Assembly: GCA_025201805.1 (NCBI GenBank)
Contig: MU619367.1
Location: 5,126 to 69,125, forward strand
Direction of reading: 5' to 3'
Origin: Parasitella parasitica
Lineage: Eukaryota; Mucoromycota; Mucoromycetes; Mucorales; Mucoraceae
DNA length: 64,000 bases
Below are positions 11,099-22,695 of the stretch, in pieces (position 1 is the first letter of the stretch; each line of letters starts with the position of its first letter). The notes under the pieces are model-generated. The model ran no database searches and was not told the DNA's origin. It was given only the letters and a program-made list of their open reading frames with translations. A program made the position numbers and the translations under genes.

Positions 11099-11405
11099 AA
11101 ATTAAAAGCCAAAAGCGACCCGACTTTACTGGTTATGGGCTGCTTATAAAATCTATCATGTTCATATTTTTGTTTATTATTAGATAATACTTTGTTGTGA
11201 ATATAATGGCCAACATTATCTTCCAGCAAAGAAATTTCATTGGGAATCATAATCTTAACAGATGAAGGAATAGCCACCCTTGAAAGGGCAACGTACTGTT
11301 GTCCGTGACATGAAATGTAAGATACAATCTAAACAGGAGTTAATGTTTGGTCTTGAGCATTAATGATGGTCATTGAAAGGGCCAATCGATAAGGAAAATG
11401 ACTTT
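11095..11405 (-). pseudogene. Decayed PIF1-like helicase 3' end
   Basis: Read on the minus strand this stretch gives FPYRLALSMTIINAQDQTL, then a stop codon, then CHGQQYVALSRV and a tail without further domain. These match the last conserved blocks of PIF1-family helicases, normally F-P-x-x-L-x-x-x-M-T-I-N-K-A-Q-G-Q followed by S-H-G-Q-x-Y-V-A-L-S-R. The internal stop, the loss of the conserved Lys and Gly in the NKAQGQ block and the absence of Walker A/B motifs upstream indicate a dead remnant. PIF1-like genes are multicopy in many early-diverging fungi, often within Helitrons. DNA up to about 11650 may belong to the same remnant but is too degraded to read. Confidence 0.7.
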
Positions 11406-12944
11406 ATCTCATACATCATGTTTTGAAGAATAGACATTATGGCCACAACCCGCATTAGAGTTCTCAGCAACGTTTAAACGACTAATCAACTCATTTTCCG
11501 AATCAAAAATGTAAATCATTACCCTGGTAAATTGAGTTAACCACGTGTATGACTCTCTCTTCCGCATGATGAAGAGCAAACAACTGGGATTTGGAGTTCA
11601 TTCCCCAGCAACGATAAATCACAACATTAGAAAATTGGCCGTATCCTTGCCGTACAGCCTCTTTGTAATCAACATTGATGTCAAGGTCGACAACACCTTT
11701 TAAAGATCATAGCATTCACTTCGACTACAGATACTGTTACAAAGCCGCAAGACAGATGCCCTGAATCTCATCAAAAACTTCCATTCAGGAACCGGTTCCT
11801 CTTTTTATTTTGCTTCGCTATGACTCAACCGCTCAATCTAGCAGACAGTCTTGGTAAGTCATTCATTCTAAATACCAACTTATAAATTTGTTAACTCTAT
11901 GAAGAAAAATCACTCCGAAATATGATACCAAACGCACAACTGGAGGATGATATAGAGGTTGTTTAGACAAGTTTGAAGATTTGGAGGCAGCCATCGGCGA
12001 ACCAATGGGCAGCATAAGCCAAAAAAGAAAGAACCAGAAGAGGACAATTAGTGGAAATATGCCGATTGTTGCATGGTAAAGGTTTAGAATTTGGTGCAAC
12101 TGAGGATAAAGGAAGTTATGATAACTCTTCGGATCACTTGAGGCCTTCGTGATGTACTGCAGGTGCGAGAGGAACCTGGCAGCCTCGTTAGCGTGTGGCT
12201 CCCATTGTGGTTTAGCAGACTTCGTGTTTTAATTATATTATACAACCGACTGTACATTCAATGATCATCAGCAGCTTTCCCCAAACTCATTTCCATTCTC
12301 CATGCCTTGCTTTACCATCTAATATTATGAGATTTTTAAGACTTTGAATAAAAAAAAGGTGTACAAGTTTCTAATTATGTTTGCATTGGAATTAGTGGGC
12401 GCTTTTAAATCTGCCATTTTCCATATTTCAATTTAGACAAACTTGTGAGCTGGTTTGTGCAATTGCTTCACGGTAAAATTTGTTTAATTGCGTATAAAGA
12501 CTGGTTGAGATCACAGGTATTTGCTTGTTCTGTTGCAAGTAAGCTCTGTTTATCCTACTAAATACATCCAATAACTAGATGATGAATATATTCTTCCGCA
12601 GAAACCCAAAAGTAGTTTTAAATGGATCAAGGCTGATTCTATTATTCCTTTTCATTATACTACACATATCAATGGCATGTGCAGCCTTACAAATCAATCA
12701 GACCACATTGCGCCATTCTTGTATCAGGTCACCTATTTTTCTCTAAATATTTGGGATTAGCTTTCGAATTGCTTGGAAATGATGCACAAGAATACTTGAT
12801 ATGTGCCACAATCACCATACAAACTAACCAGAGGCTCCCTCATAGCCACCCAAAGACTCTTGTCAATCCATACAGATCAACAACAACTAACGGAACTTTA
12901 AACCACCTTGCGTCATAGTAGGGACACCACTGTTCCCTCAAATA

Positions 12945-12976
<32 letters not shown>

Positions 12977-13144
12977 CCCATATTCCTTCTCTCTCTCTCC
13001 CTCTTTTTGCAAACAAGTTAATTAGTCGATAGCGCCATCGTTAAAGTAAACTGGGCTATGGAAACCTTAAACAATCACTGTTAAGCCATCTAATAACCAA
13101 CTCTACATTTTTTCCTCTTGTAAATAAGAAATTATACTTTCTGA
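11406..13144. other. Gene-poor spacer with degraded sequence
   Basis: No intact gene was recognised. Around 11821 an ATG is followed by a good splice donor, but downstream frames close quickly. A minus-strand frame at 11863-12099 has a hydrophobic stretch but no family resemblance. A T run of about 26 bases lies near 12951-12976 and is followed by a CT-rich tract leading into the next gene. Confidence 0.45.
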
Positions 13145-15158
13145 ATGTCAAAGCTCAAGCAAAAATCTCCCACAAAAAAAAAAGCACAGGACAGAGATGA
13201 TGACAACATTGAAATTGACGACCAAACGGACGGTGACATTATACGTTGTGTTTGTGATGACTCTGATGACGACGGGTTTACGATTCAATGTGAGCATTGT
13301 GAAAATTGGCAACACGCTTCGTGTGTAAACATCAAAAAGAATAATATACCAGAGCATTACATGTGTGATCGATGTAATAGAAAACTCAATAGAAAAGATA
13401 ATCAAAGCCGTCGACGTAATTCTCCCTCAGAAACAGGTAATTTAGTGGGGTAATGGCTACAGTGTGAAAAAAAGGAGATGTGCTAACACTTGCGCTGATA
13501 ATGTAGATAAAAAATTAAAGCCAAAAAAACTCTTGAAGCGTAGCATTTCAAAAAAGCGTGTTTATCACCAAGACAGTGAAGATGAAGAAAGCGAAACTCA
13601 CCATATACCGCCAAGGATAACAAAAACCAAGTTCACTCCATTGTCGAAAAGTGTGTTCAAGGAAAAGTTAGTGGAGCATCTATTGGTAGAAGTTCATCGT
13701 CAATGGATGGAATCCAACAAGACAAAACCAGCCAGCAGTAAAAACAAGCTTGAATCTCCATCAACTTCCACGGCAGCCGCAAAAGGTCTCGAATCTATTG
13801 TTGTCATGGAGAGCAATTTATTACTCCCTGCTATCCCCAAAGCGTCTGTTAAACCGTTAAAAAGGTCGTTACGTGGGTCTTTTCTGCAATACCAAAAGGA
13901 TCTGTCCGTGGAAAAGGGTGTGTTTGCTGATATACATATTCCTGAGCATCGATATCTAATGGAAGTTACCGGCGAATATGCACGCAAATCAGAATACAAG
14001 AGCGACCCAGATAATAACTTTGCACTTTTGGCTACACCGCCTGCGCATGTATTTTTTTTCCGCGCTATTGACATATGCATTGACGCTCGTTTTGCTGGAA
14101 ATGACACTCGCTACATTCGCAGATCCTGCTGTCCTAACTCAGAAATCAGAAGTGTCATCTTACCGAACGACAGCGACGACCAAACAATTCATATGGGCAT
14201 TTATACAAGCGAGGAGGTTGACCGGGGCGAGGAAATCACAATTGGCTGGAACTGGCATAGAGGTTATCTCTTGTGGCATAAAAACAAGGAATTCTTGCGT
14301 CAGAATCACACAGTAGAGATTAATCCATCAGAGATTGATTCTTTGAAACAAAGCTTGGACTTGATAGCTTCTGAATTTGGCGAGTGTGCATGTGAAGATA
14401 AAGAGGAGTGCTTGATAGAATACCTGAAAGATGAGCTTGAAAAACAAAGCGACGATCAGCACAACTCAGATAATGTCAGCACTTTGCCGCCTGCTAAAAG
14501 GAAACGTCTCTCAAACAGCAACACGTTGCAAGTTGACAGCGAAAACCTCAAAAAGACCAAGAAAGGAGCTGCTCGCGCTGGTGACATATTCTCGTCTGAT
14601 GAAGAGAGTAGGCCCAAGAGTCGTCGTAACAGTGTCAGCAGCAGCAGCAACAGAGAAGAACATAAACAGGTTAAACTCATTAAAAAAAGCACAACGCCAA
14701 GAAGGAAACCGGTCAATGCTCCTACATCGCCCACAGTGTCTCAAGGAGATAGTCTAGATGTTGACATTATATCCATGAGTCCCGTGCCATCGCAGCCTTC
14801 CAGCGAAAATGAATTAGAGTCCCAAACACTAGGATATAGGCATCCCAAACCATTCGTACCTGGAGATATTAGGCTACCCTGCAAAAAAAGATGGCTTTAT
14901 CAATATCTTGAAGAACAACGAGAAAAGCAACAAAATCAAACTCCAGAATTGTCAGAACAACTCGCATCGGAAACGGGTGGAGACGATCCGAAGTTGCCAC
15001 CAACATCTCCTGAAGCATATGATACAAAGAAAGCCTTGCGCAGTGCAGAACAAGATGAGTCAAGTGACGGTGCTAGTTCCGATTCAACATTACCTTTAGA
15101 AGATACCCCTAAAAACAATCAAGACGAAAAGGCCAGCATACTGGACCAAAGCGCCATC

Positions 15159-15208
<50 letters not shown>

Positions 15209-15470
15209 CACGCCCACGCCCACGCCCACGCCCACGCCCACGCCCACTGCCATCGCCACTCAATCACTGCAGCAAGAATCATCGAGTAATACAGAGCCTA
15301 ATGACAGCATTTCTCAAAATGAAGCTGAATCGTCTTCAAATGTGCATCGAATTGACAATAAAATGGAACAAGTGAAGCTAGCAAAAAAGAAATTAAGCCT
15401 CCAAGAATATTTATTGATGCGTCGAGGTAATTTACCAACACCAGACGAGAAGCATTCATCAACTGAATAA
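13145..15470 (+). CDS. PHD finger and SET domain protein, Set3/MLL5-like
   Basis: Predicted chromatin protein of the Set3/SETD5/MLL5 type; yeast Set3 scaffolds a histone deacetylase complex. Exon 1 (13145-13436) holds the PHD finger, residues about 35-80: CVCDDSDDDGFTIQCEHC, then WQHASC and YMCDRC. The intron is best placed at 13437-13506, with branch-like GCTAAC, and exon 2 runs 13507-15470. The SET region contains EVTGEY, DARFAGNDTRYIRRSCCPN and GEEITIGWNW. Active SET enzymes usually have NHSC..PN and a conserved Tyr after GEE; both are altered here, as in Set3-like proteins, so catalysis is doubtful. The C-terminal half is disordered, Ser/Glu/Lys-rich, with a Thr and Thr-Pro repeat. The total is about 750 aa. 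Confidence 0.85.
15159..15246 (+). repeat. In-frame hexanucleotide minisatellite (ACCACG / CCCACG)
   Basis: An array of alternating Thr codons ACC ACG is followed by CCC ACG units. It encodes a run of Thr and then Thr-Pro dipeptides inside the disordered tail of the PHD-SET protein. The unit changes abruptly from ACCACG to CCCACG, as expected from expansion of a single point variant. Length polymorphism between strains is likely. Confidence 0.9.
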
Positions 15471-15606
15471 TCAAGATTTTTAGTTTTTCTGCTTGGTTAA
15501 TAAAATAATAATTTCCATTTGGTCCCTTTTTTTTTTCTTTTTCTTTTTCTTTGCTTGCTAGTTGATGTTCAAACGACAAAGCGAATCTTTTTATTGTACG
15601 ACCATC

Positions 15607-16975
15607 TTAAGAACGGTAATCAGCATTAATGCTGACATACTCATGGCTCAAATCGCAGGTCCAAAACTTGGTTTCGCTTTGACCCAGGCCCAGATCAACT
15701 TCGATATTCAAGTCTTCCATTTTCAAAATCTCAGACGCTCTGGCCTCATCCACTTGCTCAGGCTCACCCTTAATCATCAACTTCAGTTTCTCGCTGTTGT
15801 CAGAGGGTACAAATGTAACGCTAACCAAGGAAGGGTCAACGTCAACCCCGCTATGACCAAGACTAGCGCAAATTCTCCCCCAATTTGCATCTTGACCGTA
15901 TAATGCCGATTTCACCAACATGGAAGTGGATATGTGAGAAGCCGCTTTTTTGGCACTCTCGAATGTCTCGGCACCCTTGTGAAAAACGTTAGACTTGTTG
16001 ATATGTAAGCATCAGCAATTGGACTTTTACCTTGATGTGAAGTGTAACGAATTTGGTAGCACCTTCGCCATCTCTGACAACTAATTGAGCGAGTTCTGCA
16101 GCAAATGCTGTCAAGCGATCTCGGAAAGCCTCATAATCAGCGCCTTCTGATTCGATTCTAACATCTGAGCCGCCGTTTGCCAACACAGAAATGGTATCGT
16201 TGGTACTCATGTCACCGTCAATACTGATAGAGTTGAAGCTGCGGTCCACGGCATACGTCAGGGCCTTTTGTAATAAATCAGGCGTAACATATGCATCTGT
16301 CACCATGAAACCCAATAAAGTGGCCATATTGGGGTGAATCATACCAGCGCCCTTTGCAATGCCTGCCATTCTGAACTTGGCGCCTTGCAAATCGAATTCA
16401 CCACTGCGCAACTTGGGGAATGTATCGGTGGTCATAAAAGCTTCTGCAGCGTTCATCCAACCGCCCTCATGTTCAGCAGACAACTTGGAAAAAGCATCAC
16501 GAATACCTGACTCAATCTTTTCCATTGGCAAGTTCTGACCAATGACACCAGTAGACATGGTTAAAGCACTAAGGGGTTGCTTTGCCAATTCATCCACAAC
16601 AGAACGCATCTTTTTAGCATCGACAATGCCTTGGGCGCCAGTGACAGCATTGGCACATCCTGAATTCGTTACTACAGCATACAGCTTATTATTGTTTTGC
16701 GCCAAAGTTTCCTTGCTAACAAGCACTGGGGCAGCTTGAAACTTGTTGGTGGTGAAAACAGCGGCACCAGCGCAGGGCAAATCCGATACGACCAGTGCAA
16801 CATCTTTGTTCTTGTTCTTTTTAATGAGTGCAGCAACGCCACTAGCGCGGAAACCGACGGGATAAATGCCTGATTGAGCAATGAAAGATTGCTTGCGAGC
16901 ACTTAGATGTTTGTAGCTTGTCGAAGAATACAGACGACATCCTTGGCTGTACACTGCAGACTTTAAACGAAGCAT
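15607..16975 (-). CDS. Bifunctional ArgJ: glutamate N-acetyltransferase / ornithine acetyltransferase
   Basis: ArgJ moves the acetyl group from N-acetylornithine to glutamate in the cyclic arginine pathway, in fungal mitochondria; it may also use acetyl-CoA. Two exons (16975-16031 and 15975-15607) join in frame across a 55-bp intron. The first 25 residues ([20 protein letters not shown]) look like a mitochondrial presequence. Family signatures are [43 protein letters not shown] and [11 protein letters not shown]. The protein is made as a precursor that cuts itself before the Thr of ATLL to give two chains, and that Thr is the nucleophile. The C-terminal part includes [13 protein letters not shown] and ends [11 protein letters not shown]. 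Length is about 440 aa, as usual. Confidence 0.95.
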
Positions 16976-17399
16976 CTTGATAGAAAATGGGAAAAAGAGA
17001 AAAGCAGATGAATCTGTAACTGGGCCATTTTATCAACGCCCTTTAAAAAGCTATAAATTAAGCATCACTCTTCATGAGTCATTGTCGGTAAAACTACCAT
17101 GTTACTATGGAACCAGTAGTTGCCAATGTTGCATATTTTTTCACGGAGCTCTTTTTATCATACGAGATACTTTCCTGCAATTTTATTCTGCTTTTACCAT
17201 TGTGACATATCTTTTATACAATGCCCGTAGTATCGTCCTTTCTGGCTGGAGGCATTGCCACTCTCTGATCCATGCAATAGAGATGGGAATAGTTCGCTGA
17301 CCAACTTCAAACGATTATAAAAACCACCAATACTGTATTATAAGGCTTTCTGCACCGTTTTTTATAAAATTTCAACTGAGCCTTCACATGCAGTGTTTC

Positions 17400-17437
17400 T
17401 TGGCAATACTGACATTGCCAACCAGCGATCGCGCGTC
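17400..17437. promoter_or_regulatory. Dyad and CG-rich element upstream of polymerase delta
   Basis: TTGGCAAT-ACTGAC-ATTGCCAA is a perfect 8-bp inverted repeat with a 6-bp centre (17400-17421). It is followed at once by CCAGCGATCGCGCGTCAC, a rare CG-rich island in AT-rich DNA. GCGCG cores resemble E2F/MBF-type sites used by S-phase replication genes, though the classic ACGCGT is absent. The element lies in the 464-bp divergent promoter shared with ArgJ and touches the chosen start codon. If translation starts at the in-frame ATG at 17512, it sits in a normal promoter position. Confidence 0.4.
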
Positions 17438-17439
17438 AC

Positions 17440-20400
17440 ATGGAAACTAGTAATTCTAGCGTTCGCGTTGTAGCGCGCTCACCCCTTTTCTTAACAATAC
17501 CGAAAAAAAAAATGACAAGTTCGCAATCTGACAAAGACATTATGTTATCATCGCAACCATTCGAGCCTGGATCAACCATAAAAAAGAGAAAGACAACACA
17601 TGCACTCAACAAGGAGAATGCTAAAGGTACTGATTTCGAGCAAGAATTGAAATCACTGAATGATGAAATGGATGTCGATATCAAAAGTAAGTGCAAGTGC
17701 CACGGAATTATTTGCTTTATTGATTGTTTGGGTAGTTGAAAACACAGAAGCCACTTGGGGCCGCACTGCTGCTCCTAGGCTGGACCCCACAAAGGACACA
17801 CTTGGTAATGTAGATTGCACGGAATGGATCGAGCGATTGCTGACAATGCCGTAGTATTTCAACAGATCGAGATTGACGAGTATATGGACTGGAAGGCACA
17901 GCAGCCAGTCGTTAGATTTTATGGTGTTACTAAGGTACGTAGCAAAAGATAAATGCCCCAACCAATTACGAATTTAACTTGCCCAGATAGAGTGGAAATA
18001 GTGTTGTTTGTCATGTACGAGATTTTTTGCCTTATTTCTACTTTCCTGCACCCTATGGATTCCAACATATCCATTTGCCTGCGTTAAAGCAATCGCTTTC
18101 GGTAACCCAGAGAGAGAGAGATAGAGAGAGAGAGAGAGTGAGAGACGGAACCTGGAAGAGTACTAATAAACTGTGTTTTTTAGAGCGCCATTGGACAGCC
18201 GGGAGCAGTGTTTGATGTCAGCATCTTGATGAAGCAGAGCATTTATGGTTATCATGGAGAATCCAAATCACCCTTCGTTCGAGTCACTGTAAAGGATCCA
18301 AGAGATATTTCGAAATGCAAAAACAAGATTGAACAGGGCTTGTATATCAGCGATTTCGATAGACCTTGCCAATCTGACACAACATTCGAGAGTAATTTGG
18401 GCTACGTTCTTCGTTTTATGATTGATTGTAAAGTTCCTGGCTCTAATTGGATTGAACTACCTGCTGGAAACTGGTCATTTATAAATGAACCTACATCTTT
18501 GACGCAGTACGAAGTCCAGACAAGGTTTGTATGGATGACTATCGAGCATGCAAATCCAACATACTAAAACGTGCGTTGCAGATACGACAACTTTATCAGT
18601 CACCCTCCTGAAGACGAATGGTCGGATATGGCTCCTTTAAGAGTACTCAGCTTCGATATTGAATGTGCGGGCAGGAAGGGTATCTTTCCTGAAGCAAACG
18701 TTGATCCTGTCATTCAGATTGCCTCTGTTGTGCAAGTTCAAGGTACGCCAAGCATGCTTTACGCAGGCAAATTGCTCATTTTTCTATAGGCCAAAAAAAG
18801 CCATTCATCCGAAATGTATTTACGCTCAACAGCTGTGCACACATTGTTGGATCTCAAGTCCTGTCATTCGAGGATGAAAAAGATCTTTTGCAAAAGTGGA
18901 GTGATTTTATTCGACTAGTAGATCCTGATGTGGTTATCGGCTATAACACGACAAATTTCGACTTTCCTTATTTGCTGGATCGTGCTAAACATTTGGGTGT
19001 TACTAAATTCCCTTACCTTGGCAGGATAAAAGGCGTGCACACTGATGCCAAGGACACGAAATTCTCGTCAAAAGCATATGGCACTCGGGAGAACAAGTTG
19101 ATCAATCTCGAGGGACGTTTGCAGTTGGATATGTTACAAGCTATTCAGCGTGATTACAAGCTTCGCTCTTATACCCTGAACTCTGTTTCTGCCGAATTCT
19201 TGGGCGAACAAAAAGAAGACGTACACCACTCTATTATTACAGAACTGCAAAATGGCAATGAAGAAACCCGCCGTCGTCTCGCTGTGTACTGTCTCAAGGA
19301 TGCCTTTTTGCCACTAAGATTGATGGACAAGCTCATGTTGCTCTTCAATTATACAGAAATGGCCAGAGTCACTGGCGTCCCTTTCAATTACATTCTTGTT
19401 CGTGGGCAGCAGATCAAGGTTATATCTCAATTGTATCGTCGCGCCCTCGAAGAGGATCTTGTTATTCCTGTCATCAAGTCGGAAATATCAGACGAAGCTT
19501 ACGAAGGTGCTACCGTCATTGAACCAGAAAGAGGCTATTACGATGTCCCTATTACAACACTTGATTTCACGTCCTTGTATCCCTCTATTATGCAAGCACA
19601 CAATCTGTGTTACACGACTTTATTGAATCCCGAGATTGTCAAAAATCTCAATTTGGTCAAGGGTGTAGATTACGAAGTAACCCCCAACAGCGACATGTTT
19701 GTCAAAGCGTCAAGACGCAAAGGGCTGTTACCTGCTATTTTGAGTGATCTTTTAGCTGCTCGTAAGAGAGCTAAAAATGATCTCAAGAAAGAAACTGACC
19801 CATTCAAACGCGCTGTTTTGGACGGTCGTCAATTGGCCTTAAAGATCAGCGCTAATTCTGTCTACGGCTTTACTGGTGCAACTGTTGGCAAGCTTCCTTG
19901 TTTGCAAATTTCTTCCAGTGTCACTGCTTATGGTCGTGGCATGATTTTAAAAACTAAAGAAACAGTAGAAGAACATTTCACAATCAAGAATGGTTACAAG
20001 CATGATGCCAAAGTTATCTATGGCGATACTGACTCGGTCATGATTAAATTTGGTGTCGACAACTTGAAGGAAGCCATGGCATTGGGAAGAGAAGGCGCAT
20101 CTCTTGTCACTACGAAATTCATTCGACCCATCAATCTCGACTTTGAAAAGGTGTATTTCCCTTATCTATTGATCAATAAGAAAAGATATGCAGGCCTCTA
20201 CTGGACAAGAGAAGATAAATACGACAAACTAGATGCCAAGGGCATTGAGGTACAGCGCAGCCATTGTATGCTTGTGGATAAACATCGGTTATACTAATTC
20301 TGTTGCACGTGTAGACTGTTCGCCGTGATAATTGTCGTCTCGTACAGAATATCATCTCCAAATGCCTCGATAAACTATTAATCGAAAGAGATGTGGTTGG

Positions 20401-21181
20401 CGCGCAAGCATTTGTAAAGCAAACCATCTCGGATTTACTGCAAAACAAAGTTGACCTCTCTCAGCTTGTCATTACAAAAGCTCTGAGCAAATCTGATTAT
20501 GCAAATAAGCAAGCACACGTTGAACTCGCAGAGCGTATGAAGAAGCGTGATGCTGGTTCTGCCCCTGCGTTAGGCGATCGTGTAGCCTATGTCATCATCA
20601 AAGCTGGCAACAACACACCTGCTTACGATCGTTCTGAAGATCCCTTGTATGTTCTTGATAACAATATCCCCATTGACACAAAATATTACCTCGAAAACCA
20701 ACTCTCAAAGCCATTGCTGCGTATCTTTGAGCCTATCTTGGGCGATAAGGCTGAATCATTGTGTAAGTTTGAACATCATGTTGATTATATGAGTCTAATT
20801 GCTTATGTTGTAGTGGCTGGTGCTCACACAAGAACTGTCAATATCTCTACGCCTACTATTGGTGGGCTAATGCGATTCGCAGTAAAGACGGCAACGTGTC
20901 TTGGATGCAAAGCACCATTGCCGAAAGGTGACACATCCGCTGCATGTAAGCAGTGTAGTGACAGGTTGCCTGAGCTATATCAGCATCAACTCGACACAGT
21001 GAATAAGCTGGAAGTTAAATTCTCTAGACTTTGGACGCAATGTCAGCGCTGTCAAGAGTCATTGCATCAAGACGTTATTTGTTCTAATAATGACTGTCCT
21101 ATTTTTTACATGCGTAAAAAAGCGCAAAAAGACATGGACGAAGCTTCTGAGCGTTTAGATAGATTTAACTATGAGTGGTAA
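17440..21181 (+). CDS. POL3: DNA polymerase delta catalytic subunit
   Basis: B-family replicative polymerase, the main lagging-strand enzyme, with 3'-5' proofreading. Exons 17440-17686, 17736-17804, 17855-17934, 17991-18101 and 18184-18528, then further exons, join in frame to about 1080 aa. Early landmarks are [13 protein letters not shown] and [13 protein letters not shown]. Exonuclease motif I reads [11 protein letters not shown], and [14 protein letters not shown] is motif II. Polymerase motifs are [17 protein letters not shown] (A), [14 protein letters not shown] (B) and YGDTDSVM (C), with their catalytic aspartates intact. The C-terminus carries CysA (CLGCKAPLP...CKQCSD) and CysB (CQRCQESL...CSNNDC), the zinc site and the iron-sulfur site that binds the B subunit. 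Start choice is open between 17440 and 17512. An AG microsatellite lies in an intron near 18110-18140. Confidence 0.97.
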
Positions 21182-21264
21182 ATAAAATGGACTGTTAATT
21201 GTGTGTAGAAAAACTGTTTTGGTCAGCTACGCTTATTGCTTGTTTGATTAGAATATACAGCATT

Positions 21265-21767
21265 ATGACTAAAAGACGTCTTGACGACAATGATTTTGTG
21301 AACAAATTACGTCAAAAGCAAAAGGAGGATCCTGAAATGAAACATCAAGCAGGTATTTGAACATAAGAAGGCTTCCATACTGTCATTCATCAAAACATTT
21401 GTAGCTCAAAATACTCTTGCGTTGTTGATGCGAGCTCAGCACTCTACTGGAGTAGCTGCTCCAGCTAATGATCCAGAAACGCTACGCCAGTATTTAACCA
21501 GCCATAACCCAGCACCGAAAGTAGCAGTGTGCTATAAATGCCCCAATGCTACAATATACGATAGATGTAGTCATTGCGAACATGATTTATGCCTAAATTG
21601 TCTACAGCAGTGCAATTCGTGCCAACAATTATACTGCACAACCTGTTCAAATATCAAGTTAAGTCCTTTACATTTCACGTAACTGCTTGAGCACTGACTG
21701 TATTCAAACAATTAGCTATTCTCAATCTTTAGAACAGGTTTTTTGCTTGTCATGTACGCAAGGTTGA
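21265..21767 (+). CDS. Siva-like cysteine-rich protein
   Basis: Three exons (21265-21352, 21405-21657, 21716-21767) encode about 130 aa. The N-terminus is basic (MTKRRLDDNDFVNKLRQKQK). The C-terminal half is built of CxxC pairs: CYKCPN, CSHCEHDLCLNC, CNSCQQLYCTTC and the last-exon CLSC. This order, with LEQVFCLSC near the end, matches the Siva family, described in animals as a zinc-binding apoptosis regulator and found in several fungi without known function. The last exon is only 52 bases, but it supplies the final CxxC pair and so is well supported. Role in this fungus is unknown; it is not assumed to be apoptotic. It follows polymerase delta by about 85 bp on the same strand. Confidence 0.7.
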
Positions 21768-22172
21768 TTGTTATACATTTTTTTTTTTTGTAATATACCA
21801 CCGTAATCCTTGACATTTTCTAAATGAAAATTTAAAATCTATAGCACCTCACTCTGTAACAAATTGAACGCAAAGTTTATTAGTAGAAAGACGTTTTCCT
21901 GAATAATGAGGAAGGACGCTGTAACAAAATAAGACCAAAATTCAAATCAACATTTTCAGGTACCAGAGATCCATCATCTTTTTACAGGTAGCACGTCCAA
22001 TAGAACTATGTTTTGTGAAAAAGGGATTATGGCTGTAAAAAAAAAAAAAAAAAAAATAGACAAATCATCTTTCCACAATCTATTGACTAATAGAGAACGC
22101 AATTAAGGTGCTCAAACATTGATATAAATTATAAAATCGCTCCTATACAGCGAGGATATCTATTTTACAGGT
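21768..22172. other. Intergenic DNA before the LINE insertion
   Basis: AT-rich spacer with homopolymer runs: T near 21780 and A near 22039-22058. No gene was recognised. Confidence 0.5.
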
Positions 22173-22695
22173 TAATCAAAGAGGATTTGGCCTACCAGAT
22201 GATCTCTGTGAATTCTGTGGCTATCTTGAAACCACTGCTCATATGCTTTTTACTTGTCCTTCTCATCTGGAAATCTGGTCCAACTACTTCTCCTTGGTCT
22301 TTGTGCCCACTGGCGCTCTTGATATGAGTAAAGTTTATCAAGACGTCATGTCTCTCAATCTCTCCTCGAACTGTCTTCTAGATTCACCTCTCAAGGTGTC
22401 CGTCTTTGAAGCAGTTACCTGTGTTATCACAGCCATTTGGCGTGCCAAGTGGCGGGCCCATTTTGACAATGCTGATTTTGGCAACCAATCCGTCGTGGAT
22501 CGTGCCATGATCAACTTGAGACACATATCGTCTTTAAACACTTTTTAACAATTTTCTTTGCCCTCTCAGGGCGGGTCACTTCATATTACACCCGCTCCTT
22601 TCAAATATTCAATTCAATAATATTTTTTTTTATGAGTTTATTTCTTAATAAATCTTCATACTTACAAACGAAAAAAAAAAATAATCAAAGAGGAT
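22173..22695 (+). mobile_element. 5'-truncated LINE (non-LTR retrotransposon) 3' end with target duplication
   Basis: The inserted DNA is 22187-22681, flanked by the perfect 14-bp duplication TAATCAAAGAGGAT (22173-22186 and 22682-22695). It opens directly in frame with GLPDDLCEFCGYLETTAHML and FTCPSHLEIWSNY, the zinc-binding segment (zf-RVT) found after LINE reverse transcriptases. It continues to AIWRAKWRAHFDN and a stop near 22548. A 3' UTR and an A-rich tail (22672-22681) follow. The features fit target-primed reverse transcription that stopped early. The preserved reading frame and exact target duplication suggest a fairly recent insertion. It cannot move on its own because the catalytic domains are absent. 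Confidence 0.9.

Noticed and set aside
11863-12099. Minus-strand 78-codon frame with hydrophobic start
   Set aside because: No family resemblance, no splice context, lies in degraded DNA.
15159-15246. Hexanucleotide array considered as a telomere-like or intergenic satellite
   Set aside because: It is in frame within the PHD-SET gene and codes for Thr and Thr-Pro runs.
16977-17300. Plus-strand 107-codon frame starting next to the ArgJ ATG
   Set aside because: It lies in the divergent ArgJ/polymerase delta promoter, has no motif and begins two bases from another gene's start; chance frame.
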